Part shown: piece after piece, positions 41,063 through 50,458 of the stretch | Layout of the letters: every line of letters starts with the position of its first letter | How positions within the stretch are numbered: the first letter of the stretch is position 1 | The notes under the pieces: generated by a model | Told to the model about the DNA's origin: nothing | Seen by the model: only the letters and a program-made list of their open reading frames with translations | Databases searched by the model: none | Origin: CAZRNB01 sp964601355 | GTDB taxonomy: Bacteria; Planctomycetota; Phycisphaerae; Sedimentisphaerales; Anaerobacaceae | Assembly: GCA_964601355.1 (NCBI GenBank) | Contig: CAZRNB010000004.1 | Span: forward strand, 7,134-71,133 | Reading direction: 5' to 3' | DNA length: 64,000 nt | Program-made: the position numbers and the translations under genes

Positions 41063-41392
41063 GTGTATGCAGTAATAGAACAAGGCGGAAAACAATATAA
41101 AATAGCCGAAGGCGACTGCTTGAATATCGAGCTGACCGATGTCGCCCCCGATACCAAGACGATAGAGCTAAATAAAGTTCTGCTTGTAAACGACGACAAA
41201 AACGTAAATATCGGCACGCCCTATTTAGAAAACGCAAAGGTCATTGCCTCATTTAAGACTACGGCACAAGATGCCGTCTTAAAAGGCAAGAAGCTCTACC
41301 CGACACACTTTCGCAGGCGTAAAAACAGCATGAGACGCATCGGCCACCGCCAGAAGTATCTTGAGATAACAATTGACAAAATTCAGGCCTGA
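41063..41392 (+). CDS. rplU: 50S ribosomal protein L21
   Basis: 109 aa. The GTG at 41063 starts MYAVIEQGGKQYKIAEGDCL, the canonical L21 N-terminus, after AGGAG. FRRRKNSMRRIGHRQKYLEI is the conserved basic C-terminal part that contacts 23S rRNA. In most bacteria rpmA (L27) follows; here the next gene is convergent, so L27 must be elsewhere. Confidence 0.97.
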   Translation: MYAVIEQGGKQYKIAEGDCLNIELTDVAPDTKTIELNKVLLVNDDKNVNIGTPYLENAKVIASFKTTAQDAVLKGKKLYPTHFRRRKNSMRRIGHRQKYLEITIDKIQA

Positions 41393-41430
41393 ACACAATT
41401 TTCAGCTTAATAAATATCTGCCTCATAGGC

Positions 41431-43299
41431 TCAAGTTTCTGTACGAGGCTGGTAGAGTATTTCCATGCCGCAGGGGCCGCAGCGGAAGCGAAGCTCATAT
41501 TCCCTTCCAACCTCGTCCTGCAAAATTAGCGGTTCGGCGGTAGATTTTGGTTTCAGCCCAGAGCACATCTTCAACTCTCTTCGCAGGCAGTATTTAGTCG
41601 TCATAACCAATCGCCCCGACATATCCAGGCCCGACTCTGCCGCCGGCTCGATACTCTGCGCGCCATGGCGAAGATAAAAAGCTCTTGCCTTCGCATTGAG
41701 CACGTTGCCCATATATGTAAGATGCTTCTCCGGGTATCGAACACTATTTTTTGAAATAGCTTTGCTCGCATGAGAACGATTGGCCTGACGTACCTGAAGC
41801 AATTGCTGAATCAGCTCACGTCTTGCCGCATTCAGTTGCGAGACAGGCAAAAAATATACATCCTGCATTTCCACTCGCAAGTCGGAACATTCAAAAATGG
41901 TATTTCCCAGCTTTGTCAGGTGAGTAAAAATCACCTGTTGGGCAGCTTCTTTCTTCAAGGCCGACTTTTTCTCCCCTGCTATTTCAAGACTTGCCTGATT
42001 TCCATCTTCATCTGTGCCGGTCAAAACCAGGCATCTCGGTGATTCCTGAAGAAGCATCGATAAACGAATTTTGCGTTGCGCTACGCGTCCAGAAAGTTTG
42101 CGATTAAATTCGTAATCGTAATTGCGGTAAATCTTCTGTTTCACGCGGATGCCTTGCATTTTTTGGGGATAAATCCTTCGGCCCTCAGCACGATTGATGA
42201 CAGTACCGCACAGATTTTGCTGCCGGTCAAAGAAACAAATCCCGTCGGCATTATGCAGCTCTTTGTCACCATCAAGAACAAAAAAGGATTTTGCTACGTC
42301 AGTGACAACACCCATGAATTCACCGATGGATTTAGGCGTGTCCACTGAGGAAATGGAAGAAGCACGACCGGTAAGGCCGTAGTCGGTAAACCCGCGATTG
42401 AAGGTCTTTTCGAGATTCGGCTGAAAGTTAAGTTTAACCGAGCCGGATGAGCTTCGATGCAGATTCTTCTTTGCGAGGATTGAGTCCAGCCTTTGGCGAT
42501 AGAAGCTCACGGTGTTGGCGACATAAGGAATATCTTTCAGCCGGCCCTCAATCTTAAATGAGCCGACTCCGGCATCGATCAGATCCTCTATATGGTCTGC
42601 GAGGTTCAGGTCCTTCAATGACAGCAGATAGCGGTCTTTAACAATAGTTTTGCCGAGCTTGTCCTTGAGGCTGTACAGCCTTCTGCAGGGCTGTGCACAT
42701 TGGCCGCGATTGCCGCTTCGCCCACCCAAGGCATAGCTCATATAGCACTGTCCGCTGGCACTGACACACAAGGCACCATGAATAAAACATTCCAATTCGA
42801 TAGAAGTTTGGCTTTTGATTTGCTTAATCTGCTCGAGTGACAATTCACGGGCTAAAATAACCCGCGAAAATCCAACATCCTGCCAGAATTTCACCTTCTC
42901 CACTGTATTATTGTGCATCTGGGTGCTGGCTATTAGCGGTAACGGCGGCAAATCCAGCTCGAGCAGGCTGACATCCTGAATGATTAGGCCGTCAATCCCA
43001 ATTTCATAAAACCGTTGTATCATCTTTTCTGCCAAAGTCAGCTCATTATCATATAGCAATGTATTCAGCGCCACATAAACTTTGGCGTAGTATTGATGAG
43101 CAAAATCCGCAGCTTGCCGTATAGCTTGAAAGGTATTTCCAGCCGCCTCACGTGCGCTAAAGCGCTCGGCTCCGATATAGACGGCGTCTGTGCCGCATTG
43201 AATTGCCGCTCGTGCTGTGGGGACATCTTTGGCAGGTGCTAATAACTCAATTTCGTCGCTCGTCAATCGTGACTCGTCGCTCGTGTTCGGTGGGGACAT
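41431..43299 (-). CDS. Peptidase U32 family protein
   Basis: 622 aa. After a repeat-encoded N-terminus (SDESRLTSDEI), the family begins IELLAPAKDVPTARAAIQCG and AVYIGAERFSAREAA. The signature around ELECFIHGALCVSASGQCYM and GGRSGNRGQCAQPCRRLYSL holds conserved cysteines. The C-terminal part (KLSGRVAQRKIRLSMLLQES to CGPCGMEILY) corresponds to the collagenase-like domain. Close relatives (RlhA, TrhP, UbiU/V) act on RNA or ubiquinone rather than as proteases, and the long form here fits the RlhA/DUF3656 type (23S rRNA C2501 hydroxylation) best. It lies 2 bp downstream of the precorrin-2 dehydrogenase gene on the same strand. Confidence 0.85.
   Translation of the reverse strand: MSPPNTSDESRLTSDEIELLAPAKDVPTARAAIQCGTDAVYIGAERFSAREAAGNTFQAIRQAADFAHQYYAKVYVALNTLLYDNELTLAEKMIQRFYEIGIDGLIIQDVSLLELDLPPLPLIASTQMHNNTVEKVKFWQDVGFSRVILARELSLEQIKQIKSQTSIELECFIHGALCVSASGQCYMSYALGGRSGNRGQCAQPCRRLYSLKDKLGKTIVKDRYLLSLKDLNLADHIEDLIDAGVGSFKIEGRLKDIPYVANTVSFYRQRLDSILAKKNLHRSSSGSVKLNFQPNLEKTFNRGFTDYGLTGRASSISSVDTPKSIGEFMGVVTDVAKSFFVLDGDKELHNADGICFFDRQQNLCGTVINRAEGRRIYPQKMQGIRVKQKIYRNYDYEFNRKLSGRVAQRKIRLSMLLQESPRCLVLTGTDEDGNQASLEIAGEKKSALKKEAAQQVIFTHLTKLGNTIFECSDLRVEMQDVYFLPVSQLNAARRELIQQLLQVRQANRSHASKAISKNSVRYPEKHLTYMGNVLNAKARAFYLRHGAQSIEPAAESGLDMSGRLVMTTKYCLRRELKMCSGLKPKSTAEPLILQDEVGREYELRFRCGPCGMEILYQPRTET
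43255..43289. repeat. Heptamer array at the start of the U32 gene
   Basis: GTCGCTC-GTCAATC-GTGACTC-GTCGCTC-GTGTTCG. It is translated as the first residues after the start codon of the U32 protein. Confidence 0.85.
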
Positions 43300-43301
43300 T
43301 C

Positions 43302-43949
43302 TTAACGTGCTTTAACCGTGTGGAGATTTATGGTTTCTTCGGCTTTTTTACGCCAGGCGATGTGGCCATTTTGGGCAAAATATTCGAACGACTCATCAAC
43401 GACCAGCTCCCCCAATATAGTTTTACGGTCGGCCTCATTCGGCACATCCTTAATGATGTGTCTGCGAAACCTTTCCAACTCAGCAAGAAACTCGCCGTGC
43501 TTGTCGGTGAAGGTCTGCTCTAATTTCTTCCTTAAATGACCCGCATAAGCCGGACAATATCCTTCGGTGCCGATAGCTATCTGGAGGTCGCCTCGTCTGA
43601 CTACGGCCGGCACATAGAAGTCGCAAAGCTCCGGCTGGTCAGCTACATTGCACAGGATTTCCAATGCCTGACAATCCTTGTATATGTGCTTATTAAGCTG
43701 GTGGTCATTGGTGGCAGCGATAACCAGCACTGCCTCAGCAATATAATCTTTGGAATATTTAGAGCGGATCAATTCAGCACTGCTGCCGGTACAAAGGTCT
43801 GTAAGCACATTGTCAGCTTGCTCAGCAACAACCACAAGCCTGGCGCCGGCCTCCAGCAGTGAGCGTGCTTTTCGCACAGCTACGGCTCCTCCGCCGACCA
43901 AAACCACTCGCCGACCGGTCAACTCCAAAAATACAGGATACTTAGCCAT
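43302..43949 (-). CDS. Precorrin-2 dehydrogenase / sirohydrochlorin ferrochelatase-type protein
   Basis: 215 aa from ATG 43947-43949 (MAKYPVFLELTGRRVVLVGG); 13 upstream codons in the same frame are not family sequence. The NAD-binding RVVLVGGGAVAVRKARSLLE, catalytic-region LVIAATNDHQLNKHIYKDC and LCNVADQPELCDFYVPAVVR, and AIGTEGYCPAYAGHLRKKLE match the CysG N-terminal half/SirC/Met8 group. It converts precorrin-2 to sirohydrochlorin on the way to siroheme or heme d1/cobalamin. No methyltransferase half is attached. Confidence 0.9.
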   Translation of the reverse strand: MAKYPVFLELTGRRVVLVGGGAVAVRKARSLLEAGARLVVVAEQADNVLTDLCTGSSAELIRSKYSKDYIAEAVLVIAATNDHQLNKHIYKDCQALEILCNVADQPELCDFYVPAVVRRGDLQIAIGTEGYCPAYAGHLRKKLEQTFTDKHGEFLAELERFRRHIIKDVPNEADRKTILGELVVDESFEYFAQNGHIAWRKKAEETINLHTVKAR

Positions 43950-44101
43950 ATAATGAACATTATACCATTTACACACTACCTGAAACACTGAATTTTAAAA
44001 AGATAGATTCTATATGGAAGACGTCATTATATCTCCATGGTGCTATAAAGTACCTGATAGTAGGTATTTTAGCATTTAGGTTAAAAAAATAGAATTTCAT
44101 A

Positions 44102-44129
44102 TTGACCTCTAAAATCGAAGCGCTATAAT
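44102..44129 (+). promoter_or_regulatory. Promoter of the large lipoprotein gene
   Basis: TTGACC (44102-44107), 16 bp spacer, TATAAT (44124-44129). The interval 43989-44241 holds no gene otherwise. Confidence 0.65.
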
Positions 44130-44241
44130 CGCAGCAAAGCATAGTTTAGTGCGGGGTTCTCAAGCACCTTGATCGCTATTATTGCACGCATGCAAGAAAA
44201 TATTCATATTGGTTTTTTTACGTATTTGAAAGGGGGTAATT

Positions 44242-46467
44242 ATGTCCGCTATTGGCATAAAACATAGAACTTTAATTTCGACCTTACTATGTTTATTTTG
44301 GGGAGAATGTATTGTCGGGCTTTGCGGATGTACAACTCCGAGATATGACGAAATTGGTTCTGCACAAGTGGCTGTGCTTTCAATAAGCCCATGGCGCCAG
44401 GTAGCTTCAGAGCTGCAACCAAAATTCGAGCTTAAACCTGAAAAAGCCTTGCAAAAAATAAACCGGATAACTCAAACTTCTAATCAAAGAATCACAGATG
44501 CATTTAGAATGTACATTAAGGCTGGACTTGACGGTCAGACTAAAATTGGCGGGGACAGCAACCTGCCCAAGATCAACGACTCTCAACTGCAAATGAAATT
44601 TGATCCCAATTTGTCATCCGGTACAAATGCCATGCTCGAATACTGGGCGGCAACAGCTTTATACCAGGAGGTTAAACTGATAAATCGTTACATCAAGGAT
44701 GCAGCTATAGCCTGCGGATACACCCCATATATGGTCCGCTTGCAGATTTCTGTTATGCCAAATAAACGAAATGAGCCGTATGACGTTTATAGTATGTTGT
44801 CGTTCTTCAGTAATAGATATAAAAAGGAACCTAATATTGGGGAAAAAAACAAAACGAATGGAACCAAGAACGACAAGTCACAACCACCATTCTTTTTCAA
44901 ACTCGAAACATTTGAACCAAGGTATTCACGGTCTGACGCAGCAAATGAGCCCAATGCAGCAAATAAGTCTAAAAACGCAAATGAGCCCAACGAAGAATAT
45001 ATAACGCCGATAGTAATCCCATTGCTTGTTACCGACAGTATTGAGCAGGCACACCGCGCAGGTAATATCGATACGCTTCGTCAGCTTGCTCTCGGTGTGC
45101 AACTTGCATTTACCAATATCTCAGGTCAGGCTTCTGGGGATGCTCTTTTCAGGAACGAGCTTGCTCTGGTAGGACAGGAAGAGAATAGTCTCATGAGCGT
45201 GGCTCGCGTATCTGAGAACACAATTCGTGTCCGGTTAGGCGCCAAATATCAGGTTGCACTTCCTAACCAGAACCTTCCATATGCCATGGTAACGCGCACG
45301 CATTACGTGTCGGTTCTCGTCCTTGTACCCCAAATAAAATACGAATACAAGACTGAAAGACAACTCGCGCTTTTATGGAATAACAAATTTTCAAATGCCA
45401 AAACTGGAAAATCCACCGAATCCATGACTCAAATGGCCTTCGCCATGGAAGTAGGAAAGACTATTATCCGATGGACTTGGGATGACCTCGACTTGCTTAC
45501 TTTCTTTGATATATTCTTTAATTCGGATAAGTGGCGATATCTGAAGATGTTATCAATATATGCAATTACGGATGACTTCACAGGCTTCAAAAACATCCTT
45601 GACCAGTACTACAATGAACATACTAAGGAGGATCCCAACGAGAACAAGTATACCTGGGATGCACGATGTGCCGCCATCTGGTCCGACGTAGCCAGTCTGC
45701 GGACAAGGTTCAATTATGGTATTATGCGGGTCGAATTACCAAAAGATTCCTGTCCAGAATTGCCCCCTCAACAAAAAGTTTTCGTATATGATGACGGCAA
45801 AACAATCACCGCCAAACTTGCCGGAGTCAGATATCTGGACGAGGATAAGCTAATAGCTTACTTGTGCGAATCCAGTGTTCCTGAAGCATCTATATACGCT
45901 CATACCATCAAAGTTGATAGAAGCAACGTTGCTCTGGGATTTCCATCCATAAAAAGAATAAAAATTAAAATTAATAATTCAGGCGAAATTAAAGATTGGT
46001 ATTTACACCTTAAATTGAAAGATGATGGATGCGCCGGCTCAGGTACACCGGAAGAAAAATACTCTAGTCTAAATTATGTTGACATATCGGAAAAACCGCC
46101 TATATCAGAAAATGCCTACAATATAAATACCGGAGGAGTTACACAATTAAATTCCGTAAATAAGAAGGTAACACTGTCAATCGGCTTTGAACGTACCAAG
46201 AATTTTGATTCAAATGACGCTTACTTTTTCAAGATCGAGCCCGTCAATGCCAAATTAACCGACGCTAATGGCATACAAACACTCAAACCTGTTCCTAATT
46301 CGGTTAGTAAATGGCAAATAATCAACGAGGGCAACGTTGAGATTATGATGACCAACTTCGCTGAGAAAATCACTCTAAAAGCTTGGAGCATGAAGGAAGG
46401 CAAGATAACCCAAGCACCATTTTTCGAAAAGACGTTACCTATCGCAATTTCTAACAAAGAGGAATGA
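44242..46467 (+). CDS. Large predicted lipoprotein of unknown function
   Basis: 741 aa with AAAGGGGG before the ATG. A hydrophobic leader (ISTLLCLFWGECIVG) ends in the lipobox LCGC, with Cys30 as the likely lipidated residue, so the protein is probably membrane-anchored. About residues 60-430 are soluble and alternate helices with long strands (LSKIND-like and RVSENTIRVRLGAKYQVALP). A low-complexity Asn/Glu/Pro/Lys patch (AANEPNAANKSKNANEPNE) lies near residue 235-255. The C-terminal about 200 residues look like beta-sandwich repeats (KKVTLSIGFERTKNF). I recognise no family. It is a lone gene with its own promoter. Confidence 0.7.
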   Translation: MSAIGIKHRTLISTLLCLFWGECIVGLCGCTTPRYDEIGSAQVAVLSISPWRQVASELQPKFELKPEKALQKINRITQTSNQRITDAFRMYIKAGLDGQTKIGGDSNLPKINDSQLQMKFDPNLSSGTNAMLEYWAATALYQEVKLINRYIKDAAIACGYTPYMVRLQISVMPNKRNEPYDVYSMLSFFSNRYKKEPNIGEKNKTNGTKNDKSQPPFFFKLETFEPRYSRSDAANEPNAANKSKNANEPNEEYITPIVIPLLVTDSIEQAHRAGNIDTLRQLALGVQLAFTNISGQASGDALFRNELALVGQEENSLMSVARVSENTIRVRLGAKYQVALPNQNLPYAMVTRTHYVSVLVLVPQIKYEYKTERQLALLWNNKFSNAKTGKSTESMTQMAFAMEVGKTIIRWTWDDLDLLTFFDIFFNSDKWRYLKMLSIYAITDDFTGFKNILDQYYNEHTKEDPNENKYTWDARCAAIWSDVASLRTRFNYGIMRVELPKDSCPELPPQQKVFVYDDGKTITAKLAGVRYLDEDKLIAYLCESSVPEASIYAHTIKVDRSNVALGFPSIKRIKIKINNSGEIKDWYLHLKLKDDGCAGSGTPEEKYSSLNYVDISEKPPISENAYNINTGGVTQLNSVNKKVTLSIGFERTKNFDSNDAYFFKIEPVNAKLTDANGIQTLKPVPNSVSKWQIINEGNVEIMMTNFAEKITLKAWSMKEGKITQAPFFEKTLPIAISNKEE

Positions 46468-46532
46468 ATTGCTTTTGATCCAATTGATTTTATAAACCTG
46501 GCCGCACTTGATTTATATGTGAGAGTGCCGAG

Positions 46533-46548
46533 TTCTTTTTAAAAAGAA
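46533..46548. repeat. Perfect 16 bp palindrome downstream of the lipoprotein gene
   Basis: TTCTTTTT/AAAAAGAA with no loop. It could be a binding site or part of a weak terminator. The 46468-46688 interval shows nothing else. Confidence 0.4.
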
Positions 46549-46688
46549 TTCCAACCTTTTCAATTCGTAAAATCTCTGATATAGTGTAAACTCTATGTGT
46601 CTTCTTCTCAGATTTGTGTTATTTTACCATTATTCTTGGATTCCCATTTTTGCAGTAATGATAAGGAAAATAAAAAATATCAAGACCT

Positions 46689-47276
46689 ATGAGTCAGCAA
46701 ATTAAGTTACGTCCGCCATTAACAGAGGAAGATATTCGTTTGCTTAAAGCCGGCGATGAAGTTCTTATCACCGGCGTAATCCATGGCGCCCGTGATATGG
46801 CTCATAAAAAGCTGTGCGAGACGATAGATGCCGGAGGCAATCTGCCATTTGAGCTAAAAGGGGCGATTATTTACTTTGTTGGCCCAACGCCTGCCCGGCC
46901 TGGAAGAGTCATCGGAGCAGCCGGCCCAACTACCTCATCAAGAATGGATGCCTTCAGTCCGAAACTCATCGCCAAAGGCCTTAAAGCGATGATCGGAAAA
47001 GGTTACCGCAGTGCCGAGGTTAGAGAAGCCCTTGAAAAATACGGCGCGGTTCATCTTTCCGCCATTGGCGGAGCAGGAGCATTGCTATCAAAGCACATTG
47101 TCGCTGCGGAAGTAATCGCCTACGAAGACCTCGGAACAGAAGCCATCAGAAAACTACAGGTGGTTGACTTTCCTGCTATTGTGGCTTATGATTCACACGG
47201 AAATAGCGTCTACGAGTCAGGGTTCAGGGATCAGGGACCGGTTACAATGAACAATGAACAAGAAAGAACAATATGA
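46689..47276 (+). CDS. Class I fumarate hydratase beta-subunit/C-terminal domain
   Basis: 195 aa. DEVLITGVIHGARDMAHKKL, GAIIYFVGPTPARPGRVIGA, AGPTTSSRMDAFSPKL and AVHLSAIGGAGALLSKHIV are the conserved blocks of the swivelling beta domain of [4Fe-4S] fumarase/tartrate dehydratase. The alpha subunit that holds the cluster is not adjacent; it must be elsewhere or missing. The C-terminus (YESGFRDQGPVTMNNEQER) is encoded by a heptamer array. Its stop overlaps the GTPase start (ATGA). Confidence 0.9.
   Translation: MSQQIKLRPPLTEEDIRLLKAGDEVLITGVIHGARDMAHKKLCETIDAGGNLPFELKGAIIYFVGPTPARPGRVIGAAGPTTSSRMDAFSPKLIAKGLKAMIGKGYRSAEVREALEKYGAVHLSAIGGAGALLSKHIVAAEVIAYEDLGTEAIRKLQVVDFPAIVAYDSHGNSVYESGFRDQGPVTMNNEQERTI
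47216..47264. repeat. Heptamer array at the fumarase 3' end
   Basis: GTCAGGG-TTCAGGG-ATCAGGG-ACCGGTT-ACAATGA-ACAATGA-ACAAGAA. It encodes the last about 15 residues and reaches the start of the next gene. Confidence 0.85.
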
Positions 47277-48343
47277 AGGTTGCACTGCTTGGCCTTTTAC
47301 AATCCGGCAAGAGCACGCTGCTTGCAGCGTTAAGCGGCAAGGCGTTGCATAAGGCTGGCTCAGCCTCAATCGAGGAGATAATTGTGTCGGTGCCGGACGA
47401 AAGACTCGATCGGCTGGCTGAACATTATAAACCCAAAAAAATCACTCATGCAACAATTGATTGCCTGGACATACCCGGTTTCAATTTTACCGATGAGCAC
47501 GGACGTGCAGCAGCAAGACGACTGATAAACCAGATAAGAACCGTGGATTTGCTCGTGCTGGTGATTCGTGCGTTTGAAAATCCGGCGGTGCCCCCCTACC
47601 GAAACAGCGTAAATCCAGCAAGAGATTTGGCAGAGCTGCGAACGGAACTATTGCTTAGCGATCTTGAGCTTGTGACAACACGCATCGAAAAGCTCGAAAA
47701 GCAAATCCATAAACCCGCCACGACACTGCCGCACGACAAGGCCGAGCTGGCTCTGCAAAAGAAATTGCAGGAGACTATCGAATCTGAAAAGCCGATAAGC
47801 TCGGCCATCGAAACCGAGGCTGAGCATGAAATTATCAAGTCCCTCGGATTTCTGACCTTAAAGCCGATGGCTGTTGCGGTAAATGTCGGCGAAAACCAAT
47901 TAGACACAAAAATTGATTTCTCCAGCATAATAGAAAGCACTGTAGAGGTAATTACCATCTGCGCCGAGCTTGAATATGAGCTTTCGCAGTTAGATGCTGC
48001 CAGCAGAAAAGATTTTATGGCTGATATGGGGTTGGCCGAATCCGCGGCAAATAAATTCGTCAAAAGCTGCTACAAGACGCTGGGCCTAATCAGCTTTTTG
48101 ACCGTTGTCTCCGGCGAGCTGCACGCCTGGCCAATATTGCAAGGCACTACCGCTCTTGACGCGGCTGGTAAGGTACATAGTGACATCAAACGAGGATTTA
48201 TCCGAGCTGAAAAGTTCAGTTTCGACGACCTTAAAAAGCACGGCGACGAAAAAGCCCTCAGGGCAGCCGGCAAAATTCATCTCGAAGGTAAAGATTACAT
48301 CGTCCAGGATGGTGACATTATTCATTTCAGATTTAATGTATAA
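47273..48343 (+). CDS. YchF-like GTPase/ATPase with TGS-like C-terminus
   Basis: 356 aa. P-loop KVALLGLLQSGKSTLLAAL, switch region IDCLDIPGF (DxxG-like), then a coiled-coil insertion (LRTELLLSDLELVTTRIEKL). The C-terminal DUF933/TGS part reads ISFLTVVSGELHAWPILQGT, DIKRGFIRAEKFSFDDLKKH and KDYIVQDGDIIHFRFNV. YchF/OLA1 proteins bind ribosomes and prefer ATP. The classical NKxD is not clear here (AVNVGENQ), as expected for YchF, which reads NxxE at that position. Confidence 0.88.
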   Translation: MKVALLGLLQSGKSTLLAALSGKALHKAGSASIEEIIVSVPDERLDRLAEHYKPKKITHATIDCLDIPGFNFTDEHGRAAARRLINQIRTVDLLVLVIRAFENPAVPPYRNSVNPARDLAELRTELLLSDLELVTTRIEKLEKQIHKPATTLPHDKAELALQKKLQETIESEKPISSAIETEAEHEIIKSLGFLTLKPMAVAVNVGENQLDTKIDFSSIIESTVEVITICAELEYELSQLDAASRKDFMADMGLAESAANKFVKSCYKTLGLISFLTVVSGELHAWPILQGTTALDAAGKVHSDIKRGFIRAEKFSFDDLKKHGDEKALRAAGKIHLEGKDYIVQDGDIIHFRFNV

Positions 48344-49169
48344 ACGGTTCGAGCTTGATGCTCGATACTCGATGCTCGATGCTCGTCGAGCTGCAGGATT
48401 GGCAGTTTTTCTGCCCATACTGATACTGCTGATGTTTTCCGGCTGCTCAGACTCAAAGAACACGGACACTCCCGCAGATTATACATACCATGTCGTTAAA
48501 ACATATCCCCACGATCCAAATGCTTTCACACAAGGCCTGGTGTTTGAAAACGGAATTTTGTATGAAGGCACCGGTCTTAACGGAAAATCAACATTACGGA
48601 AAGTAAAATTGGAAACCGGCAGAATCCTGCAGATGCTCAATCTGACGGACGAGCTCTTTGGAGAAGGTATAACCATTCTCAAAGACAAGATATTTCAATT
48701 AACTTATAAATCCAACGTCGGATTTGTTTATGACAAAGACAGCTTCGATTTGCTGCAAAGTTTCAGCTATCCGACCGAAGGATGGGGCATCACGAACGAC
48801 GGAAAGAGCCTGATTATGAGCGACGGCTCATCGTCTTTGTACTTTTTGGACCCTGAAACACTTAAGCAAACCGGCAACATTAAAGTGCGCGATAATGACG
48901 TTCCCGTCAGCGGACTGAATGAGCTGGAATTTATCAAGGGAAAGATTTTCGCCAATGTTTGGCCGACGGAACGCATCGCAATAATTGATCCCCAGACCGG
49001 CCAGGTAACCGGCTGGATATATATGAACGGGCTTTTGAATCAGCGGGAGCTTGCTCAGCCTGTCGATGTTCTCAACGGCATCGCTTATGATGCCGCCGGC
49101 GACCGGCTATTCGTGACCGGCAAGTTCTGGCCAAAACTATTCGAGATAAAACTTGTACCATTAAAGTAA
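48336..49169 (+). CDS. Glutaminyl-peptide cyclotransferase (beta-propeller type) lipoprotein
   Basis: 277 aa from ATG 48336, overlapping the GTPase stop by 8 bp; a second ATG at 48375 is possible. The first about 18 residues (ELDARYSMLDARRA) are heptamer-repeat encoded. A hydrophobic leader with lipobox FSGC anchors the protein to the membrane. The five-bladed propeller family pattern follows: VVKTYPHDPNAFTQGLVFEN, GLNGKSTLRKV, GEGITILKDKIFQLTYKSN and the C-terminal NGIAYDAAGDRLFVTGKFWP. Such enzymes cyclise N-terminal glutamine to pyroglutamate on exported proteins. Confidence 0.87.
   Translation: MYKRFELDARYSMLDARRAAGLAVFLPILILLMFSGCSDSKNTDTPADYTYHVVKTYPHDPNAFTQGLVFENGILYEGTGLNGKSTLRKVKLETGRILQMLNLTDELFGEGITILKDKIFQLTYKSNVGFVYDKDSFDLLQSFSYPTEGWGITNDGKSLIMSDGSSSLYFLDPETLKQTGNIKVRDNDVPVSGLNELEFIKGKIFANVWPTERIAIIDPQTGQVTGWIYMNGLLNQRELAQPVDVLNGIAYDAAGDRLFVTGKFWPKLFEIKLVPLK
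48353..48387. repeat. Heptamer array at the start of the cyclotransferase gene
   Basis: GCTTGAT-GCTCGAT-ACTCGAT-GCTCGAT-GCTCGTC in exact phase, directly after the start codon. Confidence 0.88.
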
Positions 49170-49178
49170 TTATGCTAA

Positions 49179-49345
49179 AGTGACTAAAGTTTGGAGTGAC
49201 TAAAGTGCCTAAAATGACAGCAAAGCTGTCATTCTGAGTGAAACGAAGAATCTCTTTTCGTTGGCCAGATCCTTCGGCTGCGCTTCAGGATGACACATAA
49301 GTGTCACTTTAGCTCACTTTAGGCATTTTAGCTCACTTTCTAAAA
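49179..49345. repeat. Nested inverted repeat (CTAAAGTGA units around a TGTCATTCTGAG element)
   Basis: Outer direct units CTAAAGTGA/CTAAAGTGC/CTAAAATGA (about 49184-49217) are mirrored by TCACTTTAG/CACTTTAGGC units at 49303-49345. Inside is a CTGTCATTCTGAG...GGATGACA element (49226-49295). Similar ACTTTAG units stand at about 38033-38072. Confidence 0.75.
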
Positions 49346-49423
49346 GCTGCTTTGATGTTTGCACATGGTAAAGCATAACGAACATTTCATAGACTACCGG
49401 AAAGGTTTTACTGGAATAACTAT

Positions 49424-50458
49424 ATGAAAGCAGCAGTATTAACCGGAATTCGGCAGATGGAAATAAGGGATGTGCCGGAGCCGAAAATAGAAAACGACGA
49501 CGATGTCCTTCTTAAAATCGAAAAGGTAGGCGTCTGCGGCTCGGATGTCCACTACTACGAGACCGGCAGAATCGGCTCACAGGTCGTTCAATATCCGTTT
49601 ACAGTTGGCCACGAATGCGCCGCGACGGTTGAAGCTGTAGGCGGCTCAGTTACCCGCGTCAAAATCGGCGACCAGGTAGTAGTCGAACCGGCTGTTTCTT
49701 GCCATAAGTGTGACCAGTGCAGACAGGGCAGAGAGAATACTTGTTTCAAGCTGCGCTTCCTTGGCACGCCGGGACAAGGTAACGGTTGTTTGTGCGAATA
49801 TATCGTTATGCCGCAGGAAAATTGTTTTCCGACCAAAGGTACGGTCACACTTGAGCAGGCAGCTTTGTGTGAGCCGTTCGCTATAGGGGTCTATTCAGTC
49901 AAACAATCTAAAATTTCTAAAAAAGCAAAGGTCGCAATTTTGGGCTCTGGGCCGATAGGACTAAGTTGCATGGCTGCGGCTCAGGCAGAAAAGGCAGAAG
50001 CCATTTATATAACCGATAAGCTGGACTATCGTGTTGGTATTGCCAAGAAGACCGGTGCCGCCTGGGCCGGCAATCCGAAGAAAGAGGATATTGTAAAGGC
50101 AATCCTCCAGATAGAGCCGCTGGGTATGGACACCGTCTATGAATGTGCCGGCCAGCAGGAGACGATTGACGAGGCTGTTGAGCTGCTCAAGCCGGGAGGC
50201 AGACTTGTGCTCGTGGGTATTCCACGTCTCGAACGTGTTTCATTTAACATCGACAAGCTACGCAGGAAAGAGCTGTCGATAATAAACATCCGAAGACAGA
50301 ACAAATGCACGCAGGCAGCAATTGATTTAATTGCTGAAGGCTCAGTCAATATTGACTTTATGATAACGCACCGGTTTAAACTCGAACAGACCCAGCAGGC
50401 CTTTGATATGATTGCCGAGTATCGCGATGGCGTTATCAAGGCACTAATTGAAATTTAG
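49424..50458 (+). CDS. Zinc-dependent medium-chain alcohol/polyol dehydrogenase
   Basis: 344 aa MDR protein. Catalytic zinc ligands are in GVCGSDVHYY (Cys) and YPFTVGHECAATVE (His-Glu). The structural zinc site is CHKCDQCRQGRENTC. The NAD site is VAILGSGPIGLSCMAAAQAE. It is closest in style to sorbitol/L-threonine dehydrogenases and could act in sugar or uronate catabolism. It stands alone between repeat-rich spacers. Confidence 0.9.
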   Translation: MKAAVLTGIRQMEIRDVPEPKIENDDDVLLKIEKVGVCGSDVHYYETGRIGSQVVQYPFTVGHECAATVEAVGGSVTRVKIGDQVVVEPAVSCHKCDQCRQGRENTCFKLRFLGTPGQGNGCLCEYIVMPQENCFPTKGTVTLEQAALCEPFAIGVYSVKQSKISKKAKVAILGSGPIGLSCMAAAQAEKAEAIYITDKLDYRVGIAKKTGAAWAGNPKKEDIVKAILQIEPLGMDTVYECAGQQETIDEAVELLKPGGRLVLVGIPRLERVSFNIDKLRRKELSIINIRRQNKCTQAAIDLIAEGSVNIDFMITHRFKLEQTQQAFDMIAEYRDGVIKALIEI

